Shown: in pieces, positions 15,959 through 24,457 of the stretch | Position numbering within the stretch: the first letter of the stretch is position 1 | How the letters are laid out: each line of letters starts with the position of its first letter | NCBI GenBank assembly: GCA_022614805.1 | Contig: JAKEHY010000019.1 | Coordinates: 1-64,000 of the forward strand | Direction: 5' to 3' | Source of the DNA: Candidatus Zixiibacteriota bacterium | GTDB taxonomy: Bacteria > Zixibacteria > MSB-5A5 > DSPP01 | Length of the DNA stretch: 64,000 nt | Notes under the pieces: generated by a model | The model's database searches: none | What the model was told of the DNA's origin: nothing | The model's input: only the letters and a program-made list of their open reading frames with translations | Made by a program: the position numbers and the translations under genes

Positions 15959-16366
15959 CTACCGGTCGAGGGAGGACAAAACGATGCGGACGATGTCTAA
16001 AAGCCTTTCACACGAGAAGGGCTTTTTGATGTACATATCCCCGCCCGATTGAAAGCTCCGGCCGCCGTCCTCCTTGGCGTCCCGGCCGGAAAGGAAAATC
16101 ACCGGAATGCCGGCGGTGCCCTTGGCCTTCTTTAATTCTTTGCAGACGTCGTAGCCGTCCATCTGGGGCATCGAAATGTCCAAGAGGATGAGGTCGGGTT
16201 TGAAATTGCGGGCCCGCTCCACCCCCATCATGGCCGAGTTTTCCGCCATCACCTGATAGCCGACGTTTTCCAAAAAGGTCTGGACGATTTCGGTCAGTTC
16301 CGGCTCGTCGTCGATGACCAGGATTTTGGCGGTGCTGGTTTTTATCTTTCCGGTTCCTGCTGGCAT
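15959..16366 (-). CDS. Response regulator, CheY-like receiver only
   Basis: A single receiver domain of about 120 residues after a short basic leader. The acidic pair is in ILVIDDEPEL, the phospho-accepting Asp in DLILLDISMPQMDGYDV, the Thr/Ser position in IFLSGRD and the conserved Lys in YIKKPF. There is no output domain, so it would act by protein contacts after phosphorylation by a histidine kinase not found in this window. I chose ATG 16366, preceded by GGGAG; the frame extends about 39 codons upstream but that part is Pro/Arg-rich and overlaps repeat DNA. Confidence 0.87.
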   Translation of the reverse strand: MPAGTGKIKTSTAKILVIDDEPELTEIVQTFLENVGYQVMAENSAMMGVERARNFKPDLILLDISMPQMDGYDVCKELKKAKGTAGIPVIFLSGRDAKEDGGRSFQSGGDMYIKKPFSCERLLDIVRIVLSSLDR

Positions 16367-16448
16367 ATTCTCCCGGGGCGCTCCCCCCCTACGCCTATTT
16401 TCGGCTGGAAGGGCGCTTTCTTTAGGCGGGGGATAGGGTCGCGAATGA

Positions 16449-16520
16449 GTAGGGGTTTGATTAATCCCTGGCCGGGCAGGCAAACCCCTACACGGGCAGA
16501 TACATCGGTCTGCCCCTACA
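16449..16520. repeat. Intergenic repeat block (GTAGGGGTTTGATTAAT type)
   Basis: GTAGGGGTTTGATTAATCCC is followed by GCAAACCCCTAC, then GGGCAGA and its complement TCTGCCC around an 8-base loop and a CCTACA tail (about 16496-16520). Same wording as the blocks at 931 and 24458. Confidence 0.6.
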
Positions 16521-16539
16521 TATTTGGGGGATGGTGACG

Positions 16540-16545
16540 TATAAT
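16540..16545 (+). promoter_or_regulatory. Candidate -10 box for rlmN
   Basis: A perfect TATAAT sits 17 bases before the rlmN ATG. The matching -35 position (TACATA, 16517-16522) is poor. If used, the transcript would start only about five bases before the start codon. Confidence 0.35.
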
Positions 16546-16556
16546 TAAGGTAGCGT

Positions 16557-17645
16557 ATGACAGAGAATCATAAGCCCGGGATTTTGGGGCAAACACCAGA
16601 GGAGCTGGCGGAGCTGGCCGGGCGGCTGGGGGGAAAGCCGTTTCACGGGAGACAGATTTTCCGCTGGGTCAACCAGCGGGGAGTTTTCGATTTCGAGCAA
16701 ATGACCGACCTGCCGCAGGGGTTGCGGAAAACCCTGCAGGAAAAAGCCCCCATCAATCTCCCCAAGGTGGTGAAAAGCACAACCGCGGCAGCCGACGGCG
16801 CCACCAAGCTGCTTTTGCAGTACCCCGACCGGCAGGAGGCCGAGGCGGTGATTATCCGCGACCGGGGAAAAATCACCCTCTGCCTCTCCACCCAAATCGG
16901 CTGCCCGCTCGGCTGCACGTTCTGTATGACCGGGGCGATGGGGTTCAAACGGAACCTGATAGCCGGGGAAATCACCTCCCAGTTTCTTTTTGCGAAAAAG
17001 TGCCTCAAACCCGGGGAAACGGTGCGAAACATCGTTTTGATGGGAATGGGGGAGCCGCTTTTGAACTATGATGAAACGTTGAAAGCGATGCGCATCCTAA
17101 CCTCGGAGCAGGGGCCCGGTTTGGCGGCCCGAAGGATAACCCTTTCCACCGCCGGGGTGGTGCCCAAAATCCATCAACTGGCGGACGAGAATATCAAGCT
17201 GAAACTGGCCATCAGCCTGCACGCCGCCACGAATGAGAAGCGGAACCTGCTGGTGCCTTTGAACAAAAAATACCCCTTGGAAGAGCTTCTGCCGGCGGCG
17301 GAGGCGTTTGCCCGCAAACGGAAAAGACGGATAACGTTCGAGTACATTCTGATAGAGGGGATAAATGACACGCCGGAGGATGCAATGCTCTTGGCCAAGA
17401 AAGTGGCTCCGATTCCCTGCAAGATAAACTTGATACCGTACAACCCGACCCCCTTTGCGCCTTACAAACGGCCGTCGCTGGCGCGCATCAACCGCTTCCG
17501 GGAGATTCTTTTTCCCAGAACCCCGGCGGTGACGGTCCGCTTCAGCAAGGGAGGGGAAGTGGAGGCCGCCTGCGGGCAGCTGGCGGCAAACTATCCTTTA
17601 AACCACCTGCCGAAGAAATTTTTGGCACCGGCCCTTACCCCGTAA
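16557..17645 (+). CDS. rlmN: Dual-specificity rRNA/tRNA adenine-C2 methyltransferase RlmN
   Basis: The 362-residue radical-SAM enzyme methylates C2 of A2503 in 23S rRNA and of A37 in some tRNAs. The iron-sulfur motif is CPLGCTFC (Cys 116, 120, 123), followed by MTGAMGFKRNL, the SAM-binding GMGEPLLNYDE and the second half NLIPYNPT. The C-terminal cysteine that carries the methyl intermediate is in GGEVEAACGQLA near residue 345. Length and layout are normal. The start is ATG 16557. It leads into a cytochrome gene after about ten bases, an unusual partner. Confidence 0.95.
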   Translation: MTENHKPGILGQTPEELAELAGRLGGKPFHGRQIFRWVNQRGVFDFEQMTDLPQGLRKTLQEKAPINLPKVVKSTTAAADGATKLLLQYPDRQEAEAVIIRDRGKITLCLSTQIGCPLGCTFCMTGAMGFKRNLIAGEITSQFLFAKKCLKPGETVRNIVLMGMGEPLLNYDETLKAMRILTSEQGPGLAARRITLSTAGVVPKIHQLADENIKLKLAISLHAATNEKRNLLVPLNKKYPLEELLPAAEAFARKRKRRITFEYILIEGINDTPEDAMLLAKKVAPIPCKINLIPYNPTPFAPYKRPSLARINRFREILFPRTPAVTVRFSKGGEVEAACGQLAANYPLNHLPKKFLAPALTP

Positions 17646-17655
17646 AGGAGATACG

Positions 17656-18015
17656 ATGAGAAAAATACTGGCGGCGGTTCTCTTTCTGTTCGGAGCCTTC
17701 TTCTTCGCCCGCTACCTGAAATCCCAGGATTTGGGCTTCAAAAATCTCAAGGTGCTGAAGCCGGCCGACAAGGCCGAACTGATGCGGGTTATGGCGGCCT
17801 ACAACAAGGAGCTGGGGGTGAAGTGCGAGTATTGCCACGACCCCAAGGACTGGGCCAAGGAGCATAATGACAAATTTACGATGGCCCGGCGGATGCAGAC
17901 GATGGTGACTACGATAAACACCCAGTTCTTCAACTACAAGGAGGCCCCGCAAGTAAGCTGCGTTTTTTGCCACGACGGCAAACCCCGCCCGCGGGCCCTA
18001 CGGGGGAAGGGATAA
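17656..18015 (+). CDS. Diheme c-type cytochrome, reaction-centre-cytochrome-like domain
   Basis: The 119-residue exported protein has an N-terminal membrane segment (ILAAVLFLFGAFFFARYL) and two heme c motifs: CEYCH (about residue 57) and CVFCH (about residue 103). The stretch from AELMRVMAAYNKELGVKCEYCH to TMARRMQTMVTTINTQFF matches the short cytochrome family related to the photosynthetic reaction-centre cytochrome subunit, which is widespread in non-phototrophs. It would carry electrons in the periplasm. It follows rlmN closely and ends just before a strong terminator. The redox partner is not in the window. Confidence 0.83.
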   Translation: MRKILAAVLFLFGAFFFARYLKSQDLGFKNLKVLKPADKAELMRVMAAYNKELGVKCEYCHDPKDWAKEHNDKFTMARRMQTMVTTINTQFFNYKEAPQVSCVFCHDGKPRPRALRGKG

Positions 18016-18045
18016 AAAAAGCCCCGGAAAACCGGGGCCTTTTTC
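18014..18045 (+). terminator. Rho-independent terminator, bidirectional
   Basis: An A-run, GCCCCGG, AAAA loop, CCGGGGC (18021-18038) and a T-run. It ends the rlmN-cytochrome transcript on the plus strand, and its A-run serves as the U-run for the convergent synthase gene at 18061-19473. Confidence 0.9.
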
Positions 18046-18060
18046 TGATGAAAAAGGCGA

Positions 18061-19473
18061 TTACGCCGTGGCTTTGGCCTTGACGGTCTTGCGCTCGAGC
18101 CCGTCGCCGAAATATTCCGGCATATGCAGGCGGGCCTGCTCCATCATCTCTTCGTCGGAAATGGAGGTGGTGCGCTTGCCGGCGTATTGCTTTTCAATCC
18201 ACTCGAGGATTTTCATCATCCCCGGATGGCGCTTGTCTATCTGCTTGTCGCCGGAAAGGCCCAAATGCTGGTTCACCCAAAAGGAAACCCCGGCGATGCC
18301 GGACTTGTCGGTGATACCCACGGCGATCGGGCGCTTCAACACCTTTTTGGTGTCGAACACGTTGTAGATTTCCTCCGACTTCAAAACGCCGTCGGCGTGG
18401 ATGCCGGCCGAGGTCTTGTTGAACTGCTTGCCGACCAGCGGAAACATGGGCGGAATGACGTAGCCGATTTCCTCCTCGAAGTAGCGGGCAATCTCGGTGA
18501 TGGCGGTGGTGTCCACCCCGTTGTAGTCGCCACGCAAAAGAATGTATTCCATCACCAGCCCCTCCACCGGCGTGTTGCCGGTCCTTTCTCCGTAACCCAA
18601 AAGGGTGCCGTTGGCGGCCGAGCAGCCGTAGAGCCAGGCGGTCGAGGCGTTGATCAAAACCTTGTGGAAGTCGTTGTGGCCGTGCCATTCCAGCCGTTCG
18701 GAGGGAACCCCGCAGTAATGCCGCAGCGTATAGACCAGCTCCGGCACCGACTGGGGCAGAGCCGCGCCCGGATAGGGAACGGCGTAGCCCATCGTGTCGC
18801 AGAGCCGGATTTTGATGGGGATTTTGGCCTCCTCCGAAAGCCGCATCAAAGCCTGCACGAACGGAACCACGAAACCGAAGACGTCGGCGCGGGTCAAATC
18901 CTCGAGATGGCAGCGGGGGGTGATGTGGTTTTCCAAAGCCGCCCGCACCACGTCCAGGTAATCCTCCATCGCCTGCCGGCGGTTCTTTTTGAGCTTGAGA
19001 AAGATGTGATAATCGGAGCAGGAGGTCAGAATGCCGGTTTCCTTCAATCCCATTTCCTTGACCAGCTGAAAGTCGGATTTGACTGCCCGAATCCAGCCGG
19101 TGATTTCCGGATAGCGGTAGTTTTTGGCGCGGCACTTTTCCACCGCCTCGCGGTCCCTTTCGGCATAGAGGAAAAACTCGCACTGGCGCACCACGCCGTT
19201 GGGGCCGGAGAGCCGGTGCAAAAGGTCATACAAATCGACGATTTGCTTGACCGTGTAGGGCGGGCGGGCCTGCTGGCCGTCCCGGAAGGTGGTGTCGGTC
19301 ACCCAGAAATCCTCGGGCGGGTCCATCGGGTATTCCCGGCCGTGGAAATAGATTTTCGGCGGGTCGGTGTAGGGGAACTGCTCCCGCAGCAAATTCGGCT
19401 CGGCTGTGTCCACCAACTCGAATTTGTATCCGGCCCGGGACAAAAGATGCTTTTGCCTGTCCAGGTTTAACAT
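18061..19473 (-). CDS. Isopropylmalate/homocitrate synthase-family enzyme (possible Re-citrate synthase)
   Basis: This 470-residue HMGL-like enzyme condenses acetyl-CoA with a 2-oxo acid. It has a variant first motif VTDTTFRDGQQ, the metal-binding HxH in EWHGHNDFH, and ANGTLLGYGERTGNTPVEG. The C-terminal LeuA regulatory domain is absent. Its body (PEITGWIRA, LKETGILTS, HEDLTRAD-like, RLCDTMGYAVPYPGAAL) matches a subgroup usually labelled 2-isopropylmalate synthase; from memory I think the anaerobic Re-citrate synthases belong near it, but this is unproven. I chose ATG 19473, with GAGGAG two bases upstream. A promoter at 19535-19563 excludes the longer reading. A 16-codon leader precedes and overlaps it. 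Confidence 0.82.
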   Translation of the reverse strand: MLNLDRQKHLLSRAGYKFELVDTAEPNLLREQFPYTDPPKIYFHGREYPMDPPEDFWVTDTTFRDGQQARPPYTVKQIVDLYDLLHRLSGPNGVVRQCEFFLYAERDREAVEKCRAKNYRYPEITGWIRAVKSDFQLVKEMGLKETGILTSCSDYHIFLKLKKNRRQAMEDYLDVVRAALENHITPRCHLEDLTRADVFGFVVPFVQALMRLSEEAKIPIKIRLCDTMGYAVPYPGAALPQSVPELVYTLRHYCGVPSERLEWHGHNDFHKVLINASTAWLYGCSAANGTLLGYGERTGNTPVEGLVMEYILLRGDYNGVDTTAITEIARYFEEEIGYVIPPMFPLVGKQFNKTSAGIHADGVLKSEEIYNVFDTKKVLKRPIAVGITDKSGIAGVSFWVNQHLGLSGDKQIDKRHPGMMKILEWIEKQYAGKRTTSISDEEMMEQARLHMPEYFGDGLERKTVKAKATA

Positions 19474-19517
19474 AGCTCCTCGCTCGTTATTTTTTTTATG
19501 GTCACCAAAATCGTCAT
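19467..19517 (-). CDS. Possible leader peptide, MTILVTIKKITSEELC
   Basis: A 16-codon frame starts at ATG 19517 with GGAGG in front and lies in the 5' leader made by the promoter at 19535-19563. Its codons 3 to 7 read Ile-Leu-Val-Thr-Ile, and its stop overlaps the synthase start (CTATGTTAA), so it could couple translation. Leader peptides rich in branched-chain codons control such genes by attenuation in enterobacteria. I see no attenuator hairpin in the 50-base leader, so coupling or ribosome stalling would be the mechanism. It could also be chance. Confidence 0.35.
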   Translation of the reverse strand: MTILVTIKKITSEELC

Positions 19518-19534
19518 CACAAACTCCTCCATTC

Positions 19535-19563
19535 AGTATATCGACACCGGAAGCAAAAGTCAA
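19535..19563 (-). promoter_or_regulatory. Sigma-70-type promoter of the synthase gene
   Basis: On the minus strand TTGACT (19563-19558), a 17-base spacer and TATACT (19540-19535): ten of twelve consensus bases with ideal spacing. The predicted start near 19528 gives a leader of about 55 bases before ATG 19473. Confidence 0.65.
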
Positions 19564-19618
19564 TCAAAACCCGGCGTTTCTATAGATTAAAACACTTGAT
19601 CTCCGTCAAGCGTTCCGG

Positions 19619-19692
19619 ATACCCCCCTCCGGCCCTTCCCTCGACCTCGCTCGGGACAAGTCGGGCCTCGTCCCCCTTGGTAAGGGGGACAA
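19619..19692. repeat. Intergenic repeat block (CCTCGCTCGGGACAAGTCGG type)
   Basis: It includes CTTCCCTCGACC...GGGACAAGTCGGG and CCCCCTTGGTAAGGGGG, a palindrome. A nearly identical block lies at 28020-28088. Confidence 0.65.
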
Positions 19693-19721
19693 AAAAACCG
19701 GGATTAAAAGATGCGAACAGG

Positions 19722-20225
19722 TCAAGAATTTTTCGATTTCTTTCGGGCCTGGGCCAGCGCCTCGCGGCTTTGGCGGGAGAGGGAAGAAAAGAGGCCGCCG
19801 CCTGCTGATGAACCGGCAAGCGGTTGGGAGAGATACGGTTCGGCTTTGGCTTCCAGCCGGCTCAAGTCCGGCTCCGCGTTAAAGCCCAGCTTTTTCACCT
19901 TTTTGGCCAGTTCCCGGTCGCGGGTGACCAGAATTGCCGACCGTTTCGGTCGGCGGGAAAGATATTTCAGAATCCAGGAATCGGCGGTCTGGCCTGATTT
20001 GCTGAAGGCGACCGCAACCGGGCCTTGCCGGTTCGGGATTTTTGCAGCCGAAGAATTTTCGGCAACCTGAATGGAACCATCAAAAACGACCAAAAACCGC
20101 TCCCCGCTTACGGCTGAAAGCTGTTCCAGCCGGCGGACCAGTTTTTCCCTTTCCTTCTCAAGCGAAAGACCGGACAGGCGCCCGGCCTCTTCCCCGATTA
20201 GGTTGTAACCGTCTACGAGAATCAC
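19722..20225 (-). CDS. NYN-domain RNase, YacP/Rae1-like
   Basis: The 167-residue protein starts with ILVDGYNLIGE, the N-terminal acidic motif of NYN (PIN-like) nucleases, followed by FLVVFDGS and AVAFSKSGQTADSWILKYLS with the second acidic cluster, and ILVTRDRELA. This is the YacP arrangement; Bacillus Rae1 cleaves mRNA on the ribosome. The start is GTG 20225, two bases after the stop of the FmdB gene, so they share an operon. The Lys/Ser-rich C-terminus is probably disordered. Confidence 0.85.
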   Translation of the reverse strand: MILVDGYNLIGEEAGRLSGLSLEKEREKLVRRLEQLSAVSGERFLVVFDGSIQVAENSSAAKIPNRQGPVAVAFSKSGQTADSWILKYLSRRPKRSAILVTRDRELAKKVKKLGFNAEPDLSRLEAKAEPYLSQPLAGSSAGGGLFSSLSRQSREALAQARKKSKNS

Positions 20226-20227
20226 GA

Positions 20228-20590
20228 CTAATCCCCGGAGGGTTTGGGGGGTTTTGCGGACTCCGGTTTGGCTTTGGAACTGTTTCCTTTTTCTTTCGGG
20301 GCTTCGCTTTTCGGTTTTTCCTCCCCCCGGCTCCGCTCCCGTTCAGCGCCTGATGGCCTTTCGGGGCCTTTGGCGGGGCTTTCAGCCGCCGCTTTTTTCT
20401 TGTAGTTTTCGCTGCGGTAGTCGGTGATGTAGAAACCCTTCCCCTTGAACAGAAGCCCGGAGCCGCCGGAGATTTTCCGCCGGACCGGCCCGCCGCAGCG
20501 GGGGCATTCGGTCAGAGGGGCTTCCGAGATTTTCTGAAAAGCCTCGAAAAGATACTGGCAGGAACTGCATTCGTACTCGTAAGTCGGCAC
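20228..20590 (-). CDS. FmdB-family zinc ribbon protein with long charged tail
   Basis: Residues 1 to about 55 form the FmdB zinc ribbon: MPTYEYECSSCQYLFEAFQK, CPRCGGPVRRKISG and the conserved GFYITDYRSENY. The two CxxC pairs bind zinc. The remaining 60 residues are a Lys/Glu/Ser/Pro-rich disordered tail. The family often has the label putative regulatory protein but no settled function. It is the first gene before the NYN nuclease. A second, shorter FmdB lies at 29394-29615. Confidence 0.85.
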   Translation of the reverse strand: MPTYEYECSSCQYLFEAFQKISEAPLTECPRCGGPVRRKISGGSGLLFKGKGFYITDYRSENYKKKAAAESPAKGPERPSGAERERSRGEEKPKSEAPKEKGNSSKAKPESAKPPKPSGD

Positions 20591-20629
20591 TCTTCTCCTT
20601 TTCTTACCCCTTTAAAGTTTCAACAGTCC

Positions 20630-20693
20630 GTTGACCCCACCCCTCGGATTTGCTGAAAGCAAATCCTCGTTCCCTCCCCTCAAGGGGAGGGAA
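20630..20693. repeat. Intergenic repeat block (CTCCCCTCAAGGGGAG type)
   Basis: GACCCCACCCCTCGG is followed by CCTCCCCTCAAGGGGAGGG, a near-perfect palindrome. It recurs near 14895, 49776, 51885 and 54729. It fills the gap between fmdB and the aspartate aminotransferase. Confidence 0.6.
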
Positions 20694-20790
20694 AAGACTC
20701 CTCTGCTGGCGGTTCGGGAGCAAGTTAAATGGGCCACCAAACGCGAACTCAATTCCTGAAATCGTGTTGCCTGTTTCTCAAAACAGCAAT

Positions 20791-21951
20791 TCATAACCCT
20801 GAAAGCCCCGCAATAAACCGCTTCACCCCTTCTTCCAAACGGGCCTGCTGGATGGCGTAGGCCAGCCGGACGTAGCCGGGGGAGCCGAAGGCCTCGCCGG
20901 GCACCAGAGCGACGTTATGCTTTTCGAGAAGATATTGACAGAGTTCGATGGAAGTTTTGACCCGCCCGCCAAGATAGGCGGAAACATCGACCCACAAATA
21001 GAAGGCCCCCTGCGGCACCGGAAAGGCGAGTTTAGGGACCTTGCGCAAAGCTTCCACCAAAAAGTCCCGCCGGGCTTTGAATTCCCGGGCCATTTCAGCC
21101 ATCGGTTTTTGGTCTCCTCTCAAGGCCCCGACTCCCGCCTTTTGTGAAACGGAGCAGGCGTTGGTGGTGACGTGGCTTTGGATGGCGGAGGCCTTTTGGA
21201 TGACTTCTTTCGGGCCGGCGGCGTAGCCGAGCCGCCAGCCGGTCATCGCATAGGCCTTGGAAAAACCGTTGACGACGATGGTTTGCTCCATCATCCGCGG
21301 CGAGCGGGCGATGGAGGAGCTCCCGTTGGAATCATAGACAATCTTCTCGTAGATTTCGTCCGACAAAGCCCAGATTTTCCTTTGCGCCAGAACGAAGGCG
21401 AACCGGTCGAACTCTTTTTGAGAATAAACCACGCCGGTCGGGTTGCAGGGGGAATTGAGAATCAAAACCCTGGATTTCGGCGTGCAGGCCGCTTCCAGCG
21501 CATCCAAAGTCAAACGAAATCCGTTCGCCTTGGGTGTGCAAATAAATTTGGGAACGGCGCCGATGAGATTCACCATATCCGGGTAGCTGACCCAATAGGG
21601 CTGGGGGATTAAAACTTCGTCGCCGGGGGAAACCAAAGCCCAGAGGGCGTTGAAAAAGGCCTGCTTGGCGCCGTTGGAGACCAGAATCTCGTCCGGCCCG
21701 TATTCCAGCCCGTTGTCGTTTTTCAGTTTTGCGGCGATGGCCTTGCGCAACTCAAGCGTGCCGTTGTTGGGGGTGTATTTGGTGAAACCGGCGCGGATGG
21801 CGGCGATGCCGGCTTCGCAGGCATCCGGCGGAGTGGGAAAATCCGGCTCGCCGGCGGAAAGGGATATCACGTCAATCCCCTGACTGGCCAGCTCTGCCGC
21901 GCGGGTGCCGATGGCAATCGTCGGGGAGAGTTTAACTTCGGCGGGGCTCAT
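20791..21951 (-). CDS. aspC: Aspartate aminotransferase, subgroup Ib type
   Basis: The 386-residue PLP enzyme has ISLSAGEPDFPTPP, the substrate-site YTPNNGTLELR, NSPCNPTGVVYS, the PLP lysine in VNGFSKAYAMTGWRLGYAAG and the C-terminal YVRLAYA arginine. This is the standard pattern of bacterial aspartate (or aspartate/prephenate) aminotransferase, making aspartate from oxaloacetate and glutamate. The ATG at 21951 has GGAGG upstream and overlaps the end of prfB by 20 bases. The gene symbol follows the family; dual prephenate activity cannot be excluded. Confidence 0.88.
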   Translation of the reverse strand: MSPAEVKLSPTIAIGTRAAELASQGIDVISLSAGEPDFPTPPDACEAGIAAIRAGFTKYTPNNGTLELRKAIAAKLKNDNGLEYGPDEILVSNGAKQAFFNALWALVSPGDEVLIPQPYWVSYPDMVNLIGAVPKFICTPKANGFRLTLDALEAACTPKSRVLILNSPCNPTGVVYSQKEFDRFAFVLAQRKIWALSDEIYEKIVYDSNGSSSIARSPRMMEQTIVVNGFSKAYAMTGWRLGYAAGPKEVIQKASAIQSHVTTNACSVSQKAGVGALRGDQKPMAEMAREFKARRDFLVEALRKVPKLAFPVPQGAFYLWVDVSAYLGGRVKTSIELCQYLLEKHNVALVPGEAFGSPGYVRLAYAIQQARLEEGVKRFIAGLSGL

Positions 21952-23147
21952 CTTCCTCCTTTTTTGTACGATTTGCCCGTTGGGGCTCCTCGATTTCGCT
22001 TCCCTCGCTTACGCTCGGGATCTTCGACGGGGTCTTCGCCTTCCCGGCTTCGTCGGGAGTTTTCGACAAATACGCCTCGATGAATTTGTCGATTTCCCCG
22101 TCCATCACGGCCTCCACGTCGGAGGTCTCGCGGCCGGTGCGGTGGTCTTTAACCAGGGTGTAGGGCTGGAAGACGTAGGAGCGAATCTGGCTCCCCCATT
22201 CGATTTTCTTTTTGGTTTTTTCCATTTCGGACAACTTGGCTTCCTCGGCCTCCCGATAATGCTGATACAAGCGGGCCCGCAGGACTTTCATCGCCGACTC
22301 CCGGTTTTTGTGCTGGGAGCGTTCCGTCTGGCACTGCACGACGATGCCGGTCGGGATGTGGGTGATGCGCACGGCCGAGGAGGTTTTGTTGACGTGCTGG
22401 CCGCCGGCGCCGGAGGCCCGGAAGGTGTCCAGTTTTATGTCTTCATCTTTGATTTCCACTTCGAGTTTGTCCTCGATTTCCGGCAAAACAAAAACCGAGG
22501 CGAAGGAGGTGTGGCGGCGCTTGTTGGCGTCGAAGGGGGAAATTCGAACCAGCCGGTGCACGCCGGACTCCGACTTTAAATAGCCGTAGGCAAACTCGCC
22601 GGTCACTTCCAGCGTAACATCCTTGATGCCGGCTTCATCGCCGGCCTGAAAGTCCAGCATCTCGACTTTGAAACCGCGGCGTTCCAGAAAGCGGGTGTAC
22701 ATCCGCAAGAGCATCTGGGCCCAGTCCTGCGACTCCGTGCCTCCCGCCCCCGGATGGATGGTCAAAATGGCGTTTTTTGAATCGTCCTCGCCGGAGAGCA
22801 ACGTCATTACCTCAAAGGCCGAAAGCTCCCCGGCAAGTCCTTCGATTTCCCTTTCCGTCTCCGTGCGGGCGGCTTCATCTTTTTCCTCGGCGGACATATC
22901 CAAAAGGGCTTGCAAATCGGCGCTTTTTTTCTCCAGCCTTTCCAACGTGGCCAGCATTTTTTCTTCGGCGTTGATTTGTTTTAAAACCCGTTGAGCCGAA
23001 GCCGGGTCGGCCCAGAAATCGGGGGCTTCGGTTTTCTTCTTAAGGCCAGCCAGGGCTTCGGCTCGTTTGGCGGGGTCAAAGATAGCTCCGCAGTTGGGAG
23101 AGTTTTTCGGTCACTTCGACCAGCGTTCTATTGTACACGGTAGGCAT
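21932..23147 (-). CDS. prfB: Peptide chain release factor 2, made by programmed +1 frameshift
   Basis: RF2 ends translation at UGA and UAA. The gene starts at ATG 23147 and reads 23 codons ([20 protein letters not shown] then SYL) to an in-frame TGA (23078-23076). A +1 slip on CTTTGAC continues with DPAKRAEALAGLKKK and the rest of RF2, giving about 404 residues. Visible hallmarks are GGTESQDWAQ, the stop-codon-reading SPF motif (RISPFDANKRRHTSF) and the catalytic GGQ in SGAGGQHVNKT. The C-terminus has about 40 extra charged residues beyond the usual RF2 end. The ATG overlaps the tyrS stop (TAATG), indicating coupling. Confidence 0.95.
23075..23090 (-). promoter_or_regulatory. prfB autoregulatory frameshift site
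   Basis: On the minus strand the site reads CGGAGCTATCTTTGAC. CTT TGA C is the universal slippery stop of prfB, and GGAG three bases before it mimics the internal Shine-Dalgarno element that promotes the slip in E. coli (AGGGGG). Low RF2 lets ribosomes pause at UGA and shift, raising RF2. Confidence 0.92.
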
Positions 23148-24406
23148 TATTTATCCAATCCCCGGGCCTGCTCTAGGCTCTCGATTAACCGCAAAAAGCG
23201 CCTTTTTCCGACGCGCAAAATTTTTTCCTCCTTCCAGAACCGGGCGGGGACTTTGTACTGGATGTCGGACACCCGTTCGGAATCCAGTTCGACCGCGCCC
23301 TGCTCCACCAGCCGGCGCCCTTCGCTGGCGGAGACGACCAGGCCGGATTCGGTCAAAAGCCTGATAATCGGCATTCCATCCTCCCCCGCCGGCAGGGGGA
23401 AGACGGGAACGTCTTCCGGAAGCTCTCTTTTGGAAAAGACCCGCTCAAAATTGTCGCGCGCTTTTCGAGCCTCCACTTCGCCGTGATACATCCGCACCAA
23501 AGTATGGGCCAACTGTTTTTTCAGTTCCATCGGATTTTTGTTTTTATCGGCCAGGTTGGCCGCAAGCTTTTCCAGTTCGGAGGTCGGAAGGTCGGTCATC
23601 AGTTCGAAATAATGGAAAATCAGGCCGTCGGGGATGGACATCGTTTTGCCGAAAATCTGGTCGGGGGGGTCGGCTATGCCGATATAGTTCCCCAGCGATT
23701 TGCTCATACGATTGACGCCGTCCGTGCCGACCAGAACCGGCAAAGTCAATACCACCTGCGGCTCCCGGCCGAATTCCTCCTGCAGCTGGCGCCCGGCCAG
23801 CAAATTGAATTTCTGCTCGGTGGCGCCGATTTCCACGTCCGCTTCCACCTCCACGGAGTCGTAGGCCTGCATAATCGGATAGAGCAGCTCGTGGACGGAA
23901 ATGGGGGCGCCGGACTTATATCTTTTTTCAAAATCGTCCCGTTCCAGCATCCGCGCGACCGTGAAATGGGAAAGAAGCTTGAGAATGTATTCGAAGCTCA
24001 TCGGGGCGAACCATTCGCTATTTTTCCGCACTTCGGTTTTGTTTTTGTCCAAAATCTTGAAAAACTGGGCCAGGTAGGTGGCGGCGTTTTCCTCCACTTC
24101 CTTCCCGGAAAGCTGGGGGCGGGTGGCGGAGCGCCCGGAGGGGTCCCCCACCCGGGCGGTGTAGTCGCCGACGATTAAAACGATTTGATGGCCCAAGTCT
24201 TGGAACTGTTTCAGCTTGCGCAGGCCGACCGTGTGCCCGAGATGAATGTCCGGCGCGGTCGGGTCGAATCCCTGCTTGATGCGCAACGGCTTTTTTTGCT
24301 GGAAGGAGCGCTCCAGCTTTTTTTGCAACAACTCCAGCGGGACGATTTCGACCGTGCCGCGCTGGATGATTTCCAGCTGTTTTTCGACCGACAAAAACAT
24401 TGTCAT
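23147..24406 (-). CDS. tyrS: Tyrosyl-tRNA synthetase
   Basis: The 419-residue class I synthetase has the HIGH motif as H55-L-G-H58, the tyrosine-pocket stretch [20 protein letters not shown], and the KMSKS loop as [10 protein letters not shown] near residue 240. The C-terminal S4-like RNA-binding domain follows ([20 protein letters not shown] onward). The layout matches the second bacterial TyrRS type (TyrZ-like). It charges tRNA-Tyr in the cytoplasm. ATG 24406 and ATG 24400 are both possible starts. It is the first gene of tyrS-prfB-aspC, each overlapping the next. Confidence 0.95.
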   Translation of the reverse strand: MTMFLSVEKQLEIIQRGTVEIVPLELLQKKLERSFQQKKPLRIKQGFDPTAPDIHLGHTVGLRKLKQFQDLGHQIVLIVGDYTARVGDPSGRSATRPQLSGKEVEENAATYLAQFFKILDKNKTEVRKNSEWFAPMSFEYILKLLSHFTVARMLERDDFEKRYKSGAPISVHELLYPIMQAYDSVEVEADVEIGATEQKFNLLAGRQLQEEFGREPQVVLTLPVLVGTDGVNRMSKSLGNYIGIADPPDQIFGKTMSIPDGLIFHYFELMTDLPTSELEKLAANLADKNKNPMELKKQLAHTLVRMYHGEVEARKARDNFERVFSKRELPEDVPVFPLPAGEDGMPIIRLLTESGLVVSASEGRRLVEQGAVELDSERVSDIQYKVPARFWKEEKILRVGKRRFLRLIESLEQARGLDK

Positions 24407-24457
24407 TGAAAGTTACCGAGTTGGGGAAAAAAGGCAAGGGGGAATTGAAATTTGGAA

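Noticed and set aside
20612-20794. A 60-codon frame before the aspartate aminotransferase
   Set aside because: Made mostly of the CTCCCCTCAAGGGGAG repeat.
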